A DNA stretch of 64,000 nucleotides from assembly GCA_035448545.1 (NCBI GenBank), contig DAOTJE010000011.1, forward strand, positions 1-64,000. Direction: 5' to 3'. The notes below the pieces were generated by a model that was given only the letters and a program-made list of their open reading frames with translations, did not search any database and had not been told where the DNA came from. Numbering within the stretch: position 1 is the stretch's first letter; every line of letters begins with the position of its first letter. The translations under genes and the position numbers were made by a program. Shown in pieces: positions 16,301 through 24,260 of this stretch. The DNA is from Anaerobaca sp035448545. Lineage in GTDB: Bacteria > Planctomycetota > Phycisphaerae > Sedimentisphaerales > Anaerobacaceae.

Positions 16301-18601
16301 CCCGGAGGCCAGAGGCTCGTCGGAGAACACGTGCTCGTCGGCGTCGTCCCAGTCGCCGTCCGCGTTCCAGTCGATCCAGGCATTGAGCGCCCCACTCGTC
16401 GACGCGGTCACCTCGACCGTCGTGGACTTGCCGATGACCAGATTGGAGAAGACCACGCCGTCCTCGTCATCGGAGCAGCGGAAGTCGTCGCCCGTGGCGC
16501 CGGCGTCGGGCAGCCCGTCGAACTCTCCGTCCACGAGCCGGCCGAGGTAGATATCGGAAACGATCGTATGCCGCGCGCCGTTGCTGAGCAGCAGCGTCGG
16601 GTACGTCGGATCGGGCGCATCGCCGAAATCGGTGTCGCCGGCGCATTCGTCCGTGCCGCCTGTGATGACGAAGGCCAGATCGAGCGCCCGGCCCTCATAC
16701 CGATGCGTATCGGGATAGGACATCGGCAGCCATCCGAGGCTCGGGTGCCGCCAGACCGCGCGGTCCTGAAACTGGAGTTGCTGCTGCGTCGTGCCCCATC
16801 CGAACGTGTACTTGCTGGCTTGCGGCGGGACCTCTTCGATGACCAGCCAGTAAATCGCGCCCCGTCGCTGAACGAAGAGATCCTCCTTCTCATCGAGGCA
16901 GATATTGTACTGGTAGACGTAATTGTGATTGTCGTCGTCGTAGAGCTTGCTGGCCGGATCGAACCAGCCCTGACCGATATTGCTGCCGGTCTGTCGCACA
17001 TCGTACGTGTACGGCGCGACCTCCTTGCGCCAGAGCAGCTCGCCCGGCCGGCTCCACGAGATCAGGTTGTCGGCCGGCAGATTGGAGTAGATGCTCACTG
17101 TAAATCGCAGGCTGTCCACCCCCAGCGACGGTCGGACGTCATCGAGGAAGGAGCCCCAGAAGTGGATGTCGGTGATCGGGCCATCCTGGGTGCACTGGAA
17201 GTCGTCGGCCAGCGCCGTCGCGGAGGCGGCCACGTTGATCCCCGTCGATTGCAGATCGGGCACCTGCGGCCAGTGCATCTTGTACGCATCGCCGTCTTCC
17301 CAGTCGCAGAACACCAGAGGCTCTTTGAGGTGAAGCAGGTAGTCCTCGGTTTCGCCGTCACTGAAGACGCCGTCGCCGTTCCAGCCCTCGACGACCGGAC
17401 TGTCGCTGATGGTAAACCGCGCCCAGACGTATCCGCCCAAGGGGCCGACGCGGAAGTTCGGGGGTCCCAGGGCCGAGAGATATCCATCGTAGCCGGCAGG
17501 CACCGGGAAGTTCACCAGCACGTGCTCGGGAACCGTGCCTTCGGCGCACTGGGACACGCCCTGCCACAGGCCATCGTGGTTCCAGTCGAACAGGACGTTG
17601 ACGTAGGCGTTGCGGCCGTCCGTGCGCTCGTTGTGCACCTCGATGTCGATCTCGGCGCCCCAGATCGCCAGTTGACAGGCATTGGTGATGGACTCGAGGC
17701 CGGTGAAGACCAGCGGCGTGACCACCTCCTCACCGCCCACCTTCACAATGGTATAGGCGCGAGGCCTGCGCAGCCCGGCGTCCCCATCCTGAAATCCTTC
17801 GTCTTTGTTGTAGGTGTTGGGCGTAAACTTGGGGCACTGTCCGGCGTTGCCATCCGCCTCAATGTCCACCTTCGGTCCGAAGTAGAGTGAGCGGCTGTTG
17901 TGCTCGACCCACGAGGCCGGACCGACGCCGACACACGTCGGGAACATCCCTTCCACGCCGGTGTCCGGATAGGCCAGCGCACCCTCAGGCGCGTCGCCAA
18001 AGTCGCGATCTCCCGTGGGAGGCTCGGGGTCTTCGTTCAACACACACTCATGGATAATAAACCCTTCGACGGCCACGTTCCGGCCGCGGATGTCGATCGA
18101 AACCCATCCCGGGCAATAACCGGAAATCTCGGAGTTGACGTTGATGAACGTCGAGTCGCGCACGTCCGTCCGGGCCACAAGCGTGCGGCGTTGAATCAGT
18201 TGGTTCTCCTGAGCGAGGCTGCGAATGTCGCGAGGCAAAGGAGGCGCCTCCGCGTCAGTCGGCCAGTCGGGCTTCGTCCAGTTCAACGACACTTCCACGT
18301 AGCTTCCGACCGCAGATGTCGGGTCCAGGATCGCGATGTCCAGACCGACCGAAACGACTTTCTTGCCTTTGGAACTGTACGGACCGTTGAAGAACCACTG
18401 CGTCCACCAATCCGTGTGGGGGTAGTAGTACCAGGACCCGCGTTCGTATCCGGTTCCTTGGCCGGCGGTCATCTGCCCGGTCACGTCGAGATCGATTGTG
18501 AACTCGTCCTCAACGGCGCCGGCCGGACAGACCCCGGCGCCCAGCATCCAGACCGATGCGGCGATCGCGACCCCCAGGAACCCTGCTTTCAGCCCGCTCA
18601 T
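13304..18601 (-). CDS. Giant secreted modular protein: GEVED-like and repeated DUF7901-like domains with a nested LamG domain
   Basis: 1765 residues. The ATG at 18601 follows GGGAGGAAAATCTT and opens a signal peptide (MSGLKAGFLGVAIAASVW, cut after CPAGA). GEVED-like regions end in GETEDYL near residue 417 and GEVEDYLV near 807, each with an Asp-rich calcium-type segment (FDWNHDGLW, IDWNADGDWDD). Four copies of a domain of about 180 residues start with DD(F/W)xC and a W-G-S/A motif near residues 464, 867, 1125 and 1330; they resemble planctomycete domains labelled DUF7901. A LamG/concanavalin-like domain (LAHWKLDES, YVRIAKARGLDF, GSFSVSAWVNA, LYIDGVLRKTA, LLDDIRIYGTVLS) occupies about 1487-1690. 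It sits inside the end of the fourth copy, whose closing strand (EDLSFVLFTDSG) comes after it. No PEP-CTERM or LPXTG anchor is seen. Probable role: large surface or matrix binding protein. Confidence 0.85.
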   Translation of the reverse strand: MSGLKAGFLGVAIAASVWMLGAGVCPAGAVEDEFTIDLDVTGQMTAGQGTGYERGSWYYYPHTDWWTQWFFNGPYSSKGKKVVSVGLDIAILDPTSAVGSYVEVSLNWTKPDWPTDAEAPPLPRDIRSLAQENQLIQRRTLVARTDVRDSTFINVNSEISGYCPGWVSIDIRGRNVAVEGFIIHECVLNEDPEPPTGDRDFGDAPEGALAYPDTGVEGMFPTCVGVGPASWVEHNSRSLYFGPKVDIEADGNAGQCPKFTPNTYNKDEGFQDGDAGLRRPRAYTIVKVGGEEVVTPLVFTGLESITNACQLAIWGAEIDIEVHNERTDGRNAYVNVLFDWNHDGLWQGVSQCAEGTVPEHVLVNFPVPAGYDGYLSALGPPNFRVGPLGGYVWARFTISDSPVVEGWNGDGVFSDGETEDYLLHLKEPLVFCDWEDGDAYKMHWPQVPDLQSTGINVAASATALADDFQCTQDGPITDIHFWGSFLDDVRPSLGVDSLRFTVSIYSNLPADNLISWSRPGELLWRKEVAPYTYDVRQTGSNIGQGWFDPASKLYDDDNHNYVYQYNICLDEKEDLFVQRRGAIYWLVIEEVPPQASKYTFGWGTTQQQLQFQDRAVWRHPSLGWLPMSYPDTHRYEGRALDLAFVITGGTDECAGDTDFGDAPDPTYPTLLLSNGARHTIVSDIYLGRLVDGEFDGLPDAGATGDDFRCSDDEDGVVFSNLVIGKSTTVEVTASTSGALNAWIDWNADGDWDDADEHVFSDEPLASGSNTLPLDVPAQAAVGETFARFRFSTMRGLRATGLAPNGEVEDYLVRVEDAAIPSEPPADHLKWSQPPLEQDPTSLAPIYCGWDELSYASRPVDSARGSWKIVADDFRCFGQMPVTSVHWWGSYQNWDGVETPRIQPQSWRIGFWSNVPADSRYAFSRPGALLWLVNVDADRVTQEPVGTDEFPNRPSDTCFEYHVDLEAREYFWQGNYVEDQTQDSIFWISITAVYTGSPEPDYVWGWKSRAMPWMDAAVTFSVRTNDLRQGMTVEPAIVQPITNSLVCERLDTYDMAFELDTDPAYIKWEQPFTGLRHWKHYEDEESLAVRGPVASDKWVQDPDTTGTGMDVDITRDLPVTWAAQIGADDFECTTTGPITGITLWGAWYHDVLPSGGASDVTFTLTIREDVPAGAGSTGYSMPGKVLWTKQFSAGQFTVQSLDARAQSFYSPCNQAYEPASHLTIYRYDFPIDAREAFVQTGSTSRPMVYWLSAQAYVLQRAGSIATRFGWKASSDHWNDSAVWVQAQETYSGPWQRLLYPKGHALSTRPADLAFAIETQQADAGLTYRRLVADDWQCNSDTSVTGIVWWGSYIGYGYQPCECSQMTAPRQPDYFQLAIWSDAPDPTPGDPATFSYPAEKIWEYTAKDFDEVMVGFDKHPEAGEAGRHGFEPVYRYTLQLPRDAWFEQKNPREIYWLSIAAVYDDARTMEYAWGWTNHPYTAWSPAETQRLAHWKLDESKGIVAADSSGNGNDGTLVGNPVWRPADGQIGGAIELDGRGAYVRIAKARGLDFAPGSFSVSAWVNAREVRGGWQAILEYDRTSASGNRFGLWIDANGRFHFRVGLTTTQTPQSLAANQWHLLTATYDASTRQMKLYIDGVLRKTATNSGGYVTPTQATLTIGVRGDEASEFFNGLLDDIRIYGTVLSADDILSMVGAGRNGSAVAGQVSPTAATEVWEWTPLHDQMGAREDLSFVLFTDSGQDAAAVGEDKDGEVVIPGDWPTEEAKK

Positions 18602-19029
18602 AAGATTTTCCTCCCAGAAACGACCCCACGCGAGGCCAGCGCAATGCCTCGTCGTTGAAGATATGGTTCGACTGCCCATTTGCGGCGTATCCTTAACGAT
18701 ATAGTTCCACTCCTGCATCGACTCGTAACGGTTTTTCCTCAAGCAGAAACCGAACAACAGGTGCGAAAAGGCCGTGCAACGCCGCTGGCAGTGCTGTTGC
18801 TGTGGCCGGCATGCCCCGGAACAGGCCTGGCGCGATAACAGGCAAAACGTTATCAGACCTGACTTTACGTGCAGCATGGGTGACGGCGGCTGCGAAGCCG
18901 CGTGGATACCAGGCGGCGAGGGGCGAGGTCAGAGCCGAATCATGTCGTGATCTCCAGGCGGGCACCTGACTCGAACGACAGCGGGTTCGACCCTCGCGTT
19001 GGTTCTCTCTCCAGCTTCCCGGGCCGAGT
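18602..19029. other. 428-base intergenic region upstream of the giant gene
   Basis: No gene is supported. CGGTTT and AAACCG at about 18730-18753 form a small hairpin. The segment 18822-18848 shares CAGGCCTGGCGCG and CAGGCAAA with 23375-23398, so it may be a dispersed repeat. A T-arm-like motif at 18991-19007 does not extend to a tRNA. Confidence 0.4.
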
Positions 19030-20010
19030 TCAGTAGGGCCCGCGGATGTGGTCGTGGACTTCGGTGGTATAGAAGCCCGAGAGTCTCCGATGCAGTTCGG
19101 GCGAGAGGCGGGGCAGGTCGGACGCCTGCGCGTTGTCGATTGCCTGCCTGGGCGAGCTGGCGCCGGGGATGACGACGGACACCGCGTCATGGTCGAGAAT
19201 CCAGCGCATGGCCATCTGCGCCATCGTCATGCCCGCGGGCACGAGCGGCTTGATCGCGTCGGCCAGCTCGATGCCTTTGGCGAAGGGCAGACCCGCAAAG
19301 GTCTCGCCCACATTGAAATGCCGACCATCGCGGTTGTAGTTGCGATGGTCTGTCTCGACGAACTTCGTGTCTCTGGTGAACTTACCCGCCAGCAGTCCGC
19401 TGGCCAGTGGCAGGCGCACGATGATCGCCACATTCCTGGCCTTGGCCTTGGGCAGCAGCTCGGCGGTGGGTTTCTGCCGGAAGATGTTGAAGATGATCTG
19501 AAGCGAGGCGAGGTCGTCGTGCTCCAGGCAGACCATCGCTTCTTCGACGCTCTCGACGCTGGCGCCGAAGTGCCGGATCTTGCCCTCCTGCTTGAGCTTG
19601 CGGAGCCAATCGAAGATCGCTCCGTCCTGGAGTACCTTCATCGGCACGCAGTGCAGTTGCGTCAGGTCGAGGCACTCGACGCCGAGACGCTTGAGCGAAT
19701 CCTCGGTCTTGCGGCGAAGCGCCCGTTCGGTGTAGCCGTCGGGATAGACGTCCGCCTCACGACCGAACTTCGTCGCTACGCGGATCTCGCGGCCGGTGTC
19801 GCGCAGAAACCGGCCGATCAGCTTCTCGCTGCGTCCGCTGCCGTAGACGTCGGCGGTGTCGAAGAACGTGGTGCCCTTCTCGACCGCCGCGACCATGATC
19901 TGCATCGCCGTCTGTTCCGCCATCGGCCCGAAATCCCCGCCGAACTGCCAGCATCCCAGCCCGACTTCGCCAACAGCCCATCCCGTCTTGCCCAACTGCC
20001 TCTGATGCAT
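19030..20010 (-). CDS. Aldo/keto reductase
   Basis: 326 residues from the ATG at 20010, which follows GGGAGGGAT; nine upstream residues in the same frame are not needed. Family features run in order: GLGCWQFGG, FFDTADVYGSGRSE (catalytic Asp and Tyr), VATKFGR (catalytic Lys), DLTQLHCVP (catalytic His), FGASVESVE, and the NADPH-binding end WILDHDAVSVVIPGASS. It reduces carbonyls with NAD(P)H in the cytosol; the physiological substrate is unknown. First of five minus-strand genes in a row ending at 21510. Confidence 0.9.
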   Translation of the reverse strand: MHQRQLGKTGWAVGEVGLGCWQFGGDFGPMAEQTAMQIMVAAVEKGTTFFDTADVYGSGRSEKLIGRFLRDTGREIRVATKFGREADVYPDGYTERALRRKTEDSLKRLGVECLDLTQLHCVPMKVLQDGAIFDWLRKLKQEGKIRHFGASVESVEEAMVCLEHDDLASLQIIFNIFRQKPTAELLPKAKARNVAIIVRLPLASGLLAGKFTRDTKFVETDHRNYNRDGRHFNVGETFAGLPFAKGIELADAIKPLVPAGMTMAQMAMRWILDHDAVSVVIPGASSPRQAIDNAQASDLPRLSPELHRRLSGFYTTEVHDHIRGPY

Positions 20011-20026
20011 GATCCCTCCCGATGTG

Positions 20027-20311
20027 TCAAACGGCATCCGCCTTCTCGTGGCCTGCCCCGGCTTTGGGATCTTCCCTCGCGAAGAAACGATGGAACAGTT
20101 CTTCGGCCTTCCGGAAGCCTTCCTCGCTCAACACCACCGACTTCGCCCTGCCCTTCGGATCGGAGATGTAGCCCTTCTCATGGAGGCGATTCATCGTCTC
20201 CCAGTCGAAGCCTTTCCACGCCCGCGCGCCGATGCCCTCCTCGCGGTCAAACGCCACGAGATACAGCAGCGCCAGTGTGCACTCGTCGATCTTGTCGTAA
20301 TCATAGTCCAT
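20027..20311 (-). CDS. DUF6429 family protein
   Basis: 94 residues. The ATG at 20311 follows GGGAAAGGA; in-frame codons further upstream have no binding site. MDYDYDKIDECTLALLYL, AWKGFDWETMNRLHEKGYI, then SDPKGRAKSVVLSEEGF and AEELFHRFF are typical of the small DUF6429 family, found widely but of unknown function; the C-terminal half looks like a winged-helix recognition element. It lies 16 bases from the aldo/keto reductase gene. Confidence 0.8.
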   Translation of the reverse strand: MDYDYDKIDECTLALLYLVAFDREEGIGARAWKGFDWETMNRLHEKGYISDPKGRAKSVVLSEEGFRKAEELFHRFFAREDPKAGAGHEKADAV

Positions 20312-20424
20312 GGGGGTCGTCCTTTCCCATTCTGCCCAATGTGCCGACGTCGCTTGTCGAGAAACACGGACCGGCGACCTTGCGCCGGCACGCGCCTCCC
20401 TGGGCATACGATAACCGAATCACC

Positions 20425-20449
20425 GGGGCGAATGCTCATTCGCCCCTAC
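20425..20449. repeat. GGGGCGAATG-N-CATTCGCCCC palindrome, copy 1
   Basis: GGGGCGAATG and CATTCGCCCC arms with a 2-base centre, then TAC. On the minus strand it supplies the last codons (Cys-Arg-Gly-Glu) and the TGA stop of the small membrane protein gene at 20436-20699. Confidence 0.8.
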
Positions 20450-20699
20450 AGGGTCCGGCCAAACGCACCACCCGAATCATACCGAAGATGCTGATGGCCG
20501 CCCAAAAGCATTCGACGACGAAGGCCGACAGGTTGAAATCGAAAACCAGCGAGAGCATGACCATGCCGGCCCCGAGGGCGTTGGCCAGCGAATAGGCCAC
20601 TGTCTGCGCGTGGACCTTGCCCATCTGGAGCAGCAGGTACGTTCCGATAATCATCGCGACGCCGGCATTGCCGACGAGATCGTGCCATTGATAATCCAC
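20436..20699 (-). CDS. Small CBU_0592-like membrane protein
   Basis: 87 residues with three hydrophobic segments: VGNAGVAMIIGTYLLLQM, TVAYSLANALGAGMVMLSLV and FVVECFWAAISIFGMIRVV. This pattern, with a Y-x-N motif, is that of the CBU_0592-like family of unknown function. The start is GTG at 20699 behind GGAAGGA. Its last four residues and stop codon are formed by a dispersed palindrome, so the original C-terminus may have been replaced. Confidence 0.75.
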   Translation of the reverse strand: MDYQWHDLVGNAGVAMIIGTYLLLQMGKVHAQTVAYSLANALGAGMVMLSLVFDFNLSAFVVECFWAAISIFGMIRVVRLAGPCRGE

Positions 20700-20736
20700 C
20701 GTGTTTCCTTCCCAGAATGCTCCAGAAACCGCGACC

Positions 20737-21225
20737 TCATGGTTCGATGGCCACCTGAACCGGGGTAATCCGAAGCGCCCGGGTCATGTCCTTCGGATCG
20801 ATGCGAACGAGCATGCCCCGCCGGCCCGCGTTGATGTAGATCTCGGGCAGGTCGAAGATGGTCTGCTCGGCATAGACCGGCATGGCCCTTCGCGTGCCGA
20901 ACGGGCTGGTCCCGCCGACCATGTAGCCACTGTGCCGGTCGGCGACCTTGGGCTCGCACGGGGCTACCGACTTGACGCCCAGAACGCGAGCCAGTTGCCT
21001 GGTAGAGACCTCGCGGTCGCCGTGCATCAGCACGATCAGCGGGTCCTTCGAATCCGTCTCCATGATCAGAGTCTTGATCACCGCATGCTCATCGACGCCC
21101 AGCTCGCGGGACGAGACCCGCGTGCCGCCTCGCTCCTCATAGGCATACGTGAAGACTTCGAACGGGATGTCGTGCTGCAACAGGCAGCGAATTGCATTGG
21201 TCTTGGGGTAATCCTGTTTGCTCAT
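20737..21225 (-). CDS. ybaK: YbaK/EbsC-type Cys-tRNA(Pro) deacylase
   Basis: 162 residues, the usual size. Family motifs: TNAIRCLLQHDIPFEV, DEHAVIKTLIMET (the catalytic-region lysine), LIVLMHGDREVSTRQLA, and GYMVGGTSPFGTRR with the glycine-rich GGTSPFG loop. These enzymes hydrolyse mischarged Cys-tRNA(Pro) or related aminoacyl-tRNAs to keep translation accurate. It lies in a minus-strand run with the YkgJ-like gene 33 bases upstream. Confidence 0.9.
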   Translation of the reverse strand: MSKQDYPKTNAIRCLLQHDIPFEVFTYAYEERGGTRVSSRELGVDEHAVIKTLIMETDSKDPLIVLMHGDREVSTRQLARVLGVKSVAPCEPKVADRHSGYMVGGTSPFGTRRAMPVYAEQTIFDLPEIYINAGRRGMLVRIDPKDMTRALRITPVQVAIEP

Positions 21226-21258
21226 GGCAAATCCCCGGCTTCGTCCCGGGCCTCCCTG

Positions 21259-21510
21259 CTACCGCGCCGTCCGGGCCTCCAGTGCCGCGATATTGGCCAT
21301 CGCCTCGTCGAAGTTGGCGCCGCAGACATCGGGCGACGGCTTCCAGCCGCGACAGAACGACGGCCGTTCGGGCCGGCCGAACAGCTTGCACAGATTGCGG
21401 CCGTCCAGATGACGGCATCGCACTCCTGCGGGTTTGCCATACGGCATGTCCGGCATGGCGCTGGCGATCGAAGGGGCAATGCAGCAGGCCCCGCACTTGC
21501 GGCATTCCAT
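21259..21510 (-). CDS. YkgJ-family cysteine cluster protein
   Basis: 83 residues from the ATG at 21510, which follows GAGGTG. MECRKCGACC, VRCRHLDGRNLCKLF and SFCRGWKPSPDVCG supply the eight-cysteine pattern of the YkgJ/UPF0153 family, thought to bind zinc or an Fe-S cluster. Function unknown. It is immediately upstream of the YbaK gene and may be co-transcribed with it. Confidence 0.85.
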   Translation of the reverse strand: MECRKCGACCIAPSIASAMPDMPYGKPAGVRCRHLDGRNLCKLFGRPERPSFCRGWKPSPDVCGANFDEAMANIAALEARTAR

Positions 21511-21720
21511 GGGCACCTCGTTCGACGCGTTTCTCAGTGCTGACAACGCCACGAGCATCATACGCCGGCGACGAACGCACTTCAACCCATGAACCGCCGG
21601 GCCAAGCCACCGGACGGCGTTTTTGCCGCAAGCCCTGCCTTTTCGTATGTTTTGGGTACGTGGTCCTTGCTCGTTTGTAGTGATTCGCCCTCGGCGGATT
21701 GCCCTTTCGGCATGCCCCTT

Positions 21721-21747
21721 CCGCAAGCTCAGGGCAAGCTCTTGCGG
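21721..21747. repeat. CCGCAAG/CTTGCGG inverted repeat of the CAAGCTCAGGG type
   Basis: CCGCAAG (21721-21727) and CTTGCGG (21741-21747) flank CTCAGGGCAAGCT. The phrase CAAGCTCAGGGC is a well-known dispersed bacterial palindrome core; only one copy is seen here. Confidence 0.5.
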
Positions 21748-21792
21748 GCGGCGCTACAGGTGGTGGTTTCGGAAAAGCAGGAGGAGCAACTC

Positions 21793-22257
21793 ATGAGTCT
21801 TCTCAAGCGCATCCTGGGCAAGCCGACGGCCTTCGAGAGTTTCTCGGACCAGGAGAAACGCCAATTGCTCGAATTCAATGCAGCGGCTCTCCGAATGGAG
21901 CGCCTGGCCCGCAGCCAAGGCACCTCGATCACCTTGGCCAACGCAGACTCCCGGGGCCAACTGCTCAAGCGCCTTTCGGACACGGAGTTGGCTCAGCTCG
22001 AACGGATTCGCGGGCTGTACGACCGGGCCGACGCCACCAGCGGCCCGGAAGCCATTGCCCTGTACCAGGAGGTCTCCCAGTTGGCGCCCTGGGACGAGGT
22101 CTGTCTCATGTCGATCGGGGTCGAGCATGCTCAGGCAGGTCGATTCGACCAGGCCATCGAGTGGCTGGTGAGGGCCGCCCAGGTCAACCCAAGCAACACG
22201 CGAGTCCGCGACAATCTGATGGCCGTACAGGTCGCGGGAGGCCGACGCGGCTACTGA
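21793..22257 (+). CDS. Small TPR-like protein
   Basis: 154 residues from the ATG at 21793, preceded by AGGAGG. It is helical and charged. The second half has a tetratricopeptide-like pair: AIALYQEVSQLAPWDEVCL and SIGVEHAQAGRFDQAIEWL, then RAAQVNPSNTRVRDNL. No signal peptide, so it is probably cytosolic. It is divergent from the YkgJ-YbaK run and convergent with the GH43-like gene. Confidence 0.75.
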   Translation: MSLLKRILGKPTAFESFSDQEKRQLLEFNAAALRMERLARSQGTSITLANADSRGQLLKRLSDTELAQLERIRGLYDRADATSGPEAIALYQEVSQLAPWDEVCLMSIGVEHAQAGRFDQAIEWLVRAAQVNPSNTRVRDNLMAVQVAGGRRGY

Positions 22258-22277
22258 CGCCCGAGCCGGCCGCCGGA

Positions 22278-23285
22278 TCATTCCGACGGCGCCGCGATCG
22301 GCACGCCTTCAGAGACCGGATAGCCGAAGCACGGATTGCCCTCGACGTCCCAGGTGAATCGCTGCATCCGCGTGTTACGGTCCCAGCCGGAGCCCTGACG
22401 CTTGGCGGCATGGTAGATGATCCAGTCCTCGCTGCCGTCGGGGCTGCGGGCGAACGACGCGTGGCCGGGACCGAAAACGGTGGCCGTCGAGCCGAACACA
22501 GGGGTGTTCTTCTTCTGCCACGACGCCGGATCGAGCGGATCGTCGCCGACCAGTTTTAACTGCCCCAGGCAGTAATCGTCCGTCCAACTTCCGCTGGCGG
22601 AGTAGATGATGAACACGTCGTCGGCGTGTGTGAGCACCTCCGGCCCCTCGTTCACCAGCGGTTTGCCGATCTGTTCCCAGTCGTATTCGGGCTTGGATAT
22701 CAGCGATCGCGGTCCATCGATGGAAAGCGGGTCCTTCATGGGCGCGATGTAGAGATTCTGTGCGATGTTTGTATCGCCTTCCCAGCCCGACCAGATAAGG
22801 TAGAGCCGACCGTCATACAGCATCACCGTTCCGTCAATGGCCCACTTGTCGGAGGGATCGGCGATCTTGCCACGGATCGTGTAGCTTCCGGCCGGATCCT
22901 CGGTGTCGGCCTGGAGAACGTACATGCGATGGTTCTCATTGTTCCCGTCGTCGGCCGCAACATAGATGTACCAGCCACCCCAGAGCCGGTGCAGCTCCGG
23001 CGCCCAGAGCTCTCGCGAATACGGCATCCCGCGCTCCGGCCGCCAGACCTGTCGGCCCTCGAACTGAACCGCCTCCTCGATCCGCGGTGCGCTGTGGACC
23101 CAGATCGCCCCCTTATGCGAATAGCAGTAGTGATACACGCCCTCGAACTGCGTGACCCATGGATCGTGGCCCTCGGGCGCAACGGGATTGGTGATGAGGC
23201 GCTGGACCGCACGGGCCGTGCTCAAGGGAGACGAAAGAACGATAGAGACAAGCCAGACGATCGCCGGCATACGGGAAGACCGCAT
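22278..23285 (-). CDS. Secreted GH43-like glycoside hydrolase
   Basis: 335 residues from the ATG at 23285, which follows GCAGGAGA. It has a signal peptide (AIVWLVSIVLSSPLSTARA). The mature protein fits a five-bladed GH43-type propeller: GHDPWVTQFEGVYHY with the first-blade Asp, RELWAPELHRL, KWAIDGTVMLYDGRLYLIW with the second Asp, LVNEGPEVLTH with the candidate acid Glu, and FGPGHASFARSPDG near the end. GH43 enzymes are mostly arabinanases, arabinofuranosidases or xylosidases acting on plant-type polysaccharides; the exact substrate is not readable. The receiver gene lies 40 bases upstream on the same strand. Confidence 0.85.
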   Translation of the reverse strand: MRSSRMPAIVWLVSIVLSSPLSTARAVQRLITNPVAPEGHDPWVTQFEGVYHYCYSHKGAIWVHSAPRIEEAVQFEGRQVWRPERGMPYSRELWAPELHRLWGGWYIYVAADDGNNENHRMYVLQADTEDPAGSYTIRGKIADPSDKWAIDGTVMLYDGRLYLIWSGWEGDTNIAQNLYIAPMKDPLSIDGPRSLISKPEYDWEQIGKPLVNEGPEVLTHADDVFIIYSASGSWTDDYCLGQLKLVGDDPLDPASWQKKNTPVFGSTATVFGPGHASFARSPDGSEDWIIYHAAKRQGSGWDRNTRMQRFTWDVEGNPCFGYPVSEGVPIAAPSE

Positions 23286-23325
23286 GAGGCACTTCTCCTG
23301 CTGTTCAGTGACGATATGCCGATAC

Positions 23326-23808
23326 TCACAGGCCGGCCAGCCGCTCGGCTCGCACGGCTTCGGTCTCATTACAGCAGGCCTGGCGCGGCCAGGCAAACAG
23401 AATCTCCGGCGGAATGCAGCCTGTCAGTGACGGACTGAGATAGGTTTGTCCGTCCGCGACAGCCTCCATCGCCTCGATCAGATCGGGGAACATCTCGTCT
23501 TTGAGCACGTAGGCGGATGCTCCTGCGCCGAGCATGGCCTTGATGTACACGTGCGAATGGTGGGTCGAAAGGCCGATGATTCGCATGTCCGGCTGTTCGG
23601 CGAGAATCTGGCGGGTCGCGTCGATTCCGTTAAGCCGGGGCATTTCGACATCCATGATCACGACATCGGGCTTCAGCTCCCTGGCCCGTTGCACCGCCTC
23701 GCCGCCGTCGGCCGCCTCACCCACCACCTGTGCCTGCGATGTTTCCTGGAACAAGCGAGCCAGCGTCTGCCGCATGCTGAGATGATCGTCCACAATCAGA
23801 ATTCGCAT
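23326..23808 (-). CDS. Stand-alone response-regulator receiver protein, NarL/FixJ-like without HTH
   Basis: 160 residues. A receiver domain fills residues 1-122: MRILIVDDH acidic pair, VVIMDVEMPRLNG with the phosphoacceptor Asp53, LSTH switch Thr/Ser position, and AYVLKDE with the conserved Lys. It continues to YLSPSL, where NarL-type regulators normally lead into a LuxR helix-turn-helix. That domain is missing. Instead 35 unrelated residues (FAWPRQACCNETEAV and so on) end the protein, and their DNA shares CAGGCCTGGCGCG with 18822-18834. It therefore probably lacks DNA binding. AGAGGA precedes the ATG. No histidine kinase is in the window. Confidence 0.85.
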   Translation of the reverse strand: MRILIVDDHLSMRQTLARLFQETSQAQVVGEAADGGEAVQRARELKPDVVIMDVEMPRLNGIDATRQILAEQPDMRIIGLSTHHSHVYIKAMLGAGASAYVLKDEMFPDLIEAMEAVADGQTYLSPSLTGCIPPEILFAWPRQACCNETEAVRAERLAGL

Positions 23809-24085
23809 TTTCTCATCCTCTGTCCCTGGGTGCGCATCCCACTCTGGTCATCAGGCCGAGAACAATGGGGCAACTCGACGACCCCATTCGAAGGAGGTTC
23901 TCCGCGACGTTGTGAACTACCTTGCCTGTATCGGCAGAATGGAGCAGAGCCTTGCATCAGGAAATTCCTTAAAGACACATACTGGATCTTCCGATCGAAG
24001 GGGCAGCCCGGGACGAGGTGTGGTGGCACTCAAGTCAAGGTGCGTTTCGCACGCGCTCCGGCAGACATGGTGACATTGCGATGGT

Positions 24086-24259
24086 TCAGGCTTCTGCACC
24101 CGAATCGTTCTGCGGACCATGCCTGCGTCTGGCTGCGGACAGGTCTTTGAACAACGAGCGGATGTTAAAGAAGCCGCCGATCGCCACGATCACCGCCAGC
24201 GCCGTGAAAAGGCCGAGGCTCAGAAAGAAGAAGAACGTCCAGATCTTCACCCAGTCCAT
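24086..24259 (-). CDS. 57-residue single-span protein coupled to a sodium:solute symporter
   Basis: The ATG at 24259 follows the symporter TAG by a single base and GGAG is in place within the symporter end, so the two are translationally coupled. MDWVKIWTFFFFLSLGLF plus TALAVIVAIGGFF is one long membrane span, then a basic tail (SLFKDLSAARRRHG). Small accessory subunits are known for some sodium symporters (for example DUF4212 and MetS-type proteins); this one does not obviously belong to either. Probable role: accessory subunit or stabiliser; inferred from context only. Confidence 0.6.
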   Translation of the reverse strand: MDWVKIWTFFFFLSLGLFTALAVIVAIGGFFNIRSLFKDLSAARRRHGPQNDSGAEA

Positions 24260-24260
24260 A

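Noticed and set aside
13442..17890. Very long open frame (about 1480 codons) on the plus strand opposite the giant exoprotein
   Set aside because: It is the mirror of a GC-rich coding sequence; the product is Arg/Gly/Val-rich with no domains, while the minus strand encodes clear repeats, a signal peptide and a terminator.
18950..19020. Possible tRNA with a T-arm-like GCGGG-TTCGACC-CTCGC
   Set aside because: No acceptor, D-arm or anticodon arm can be paired at the right distances.
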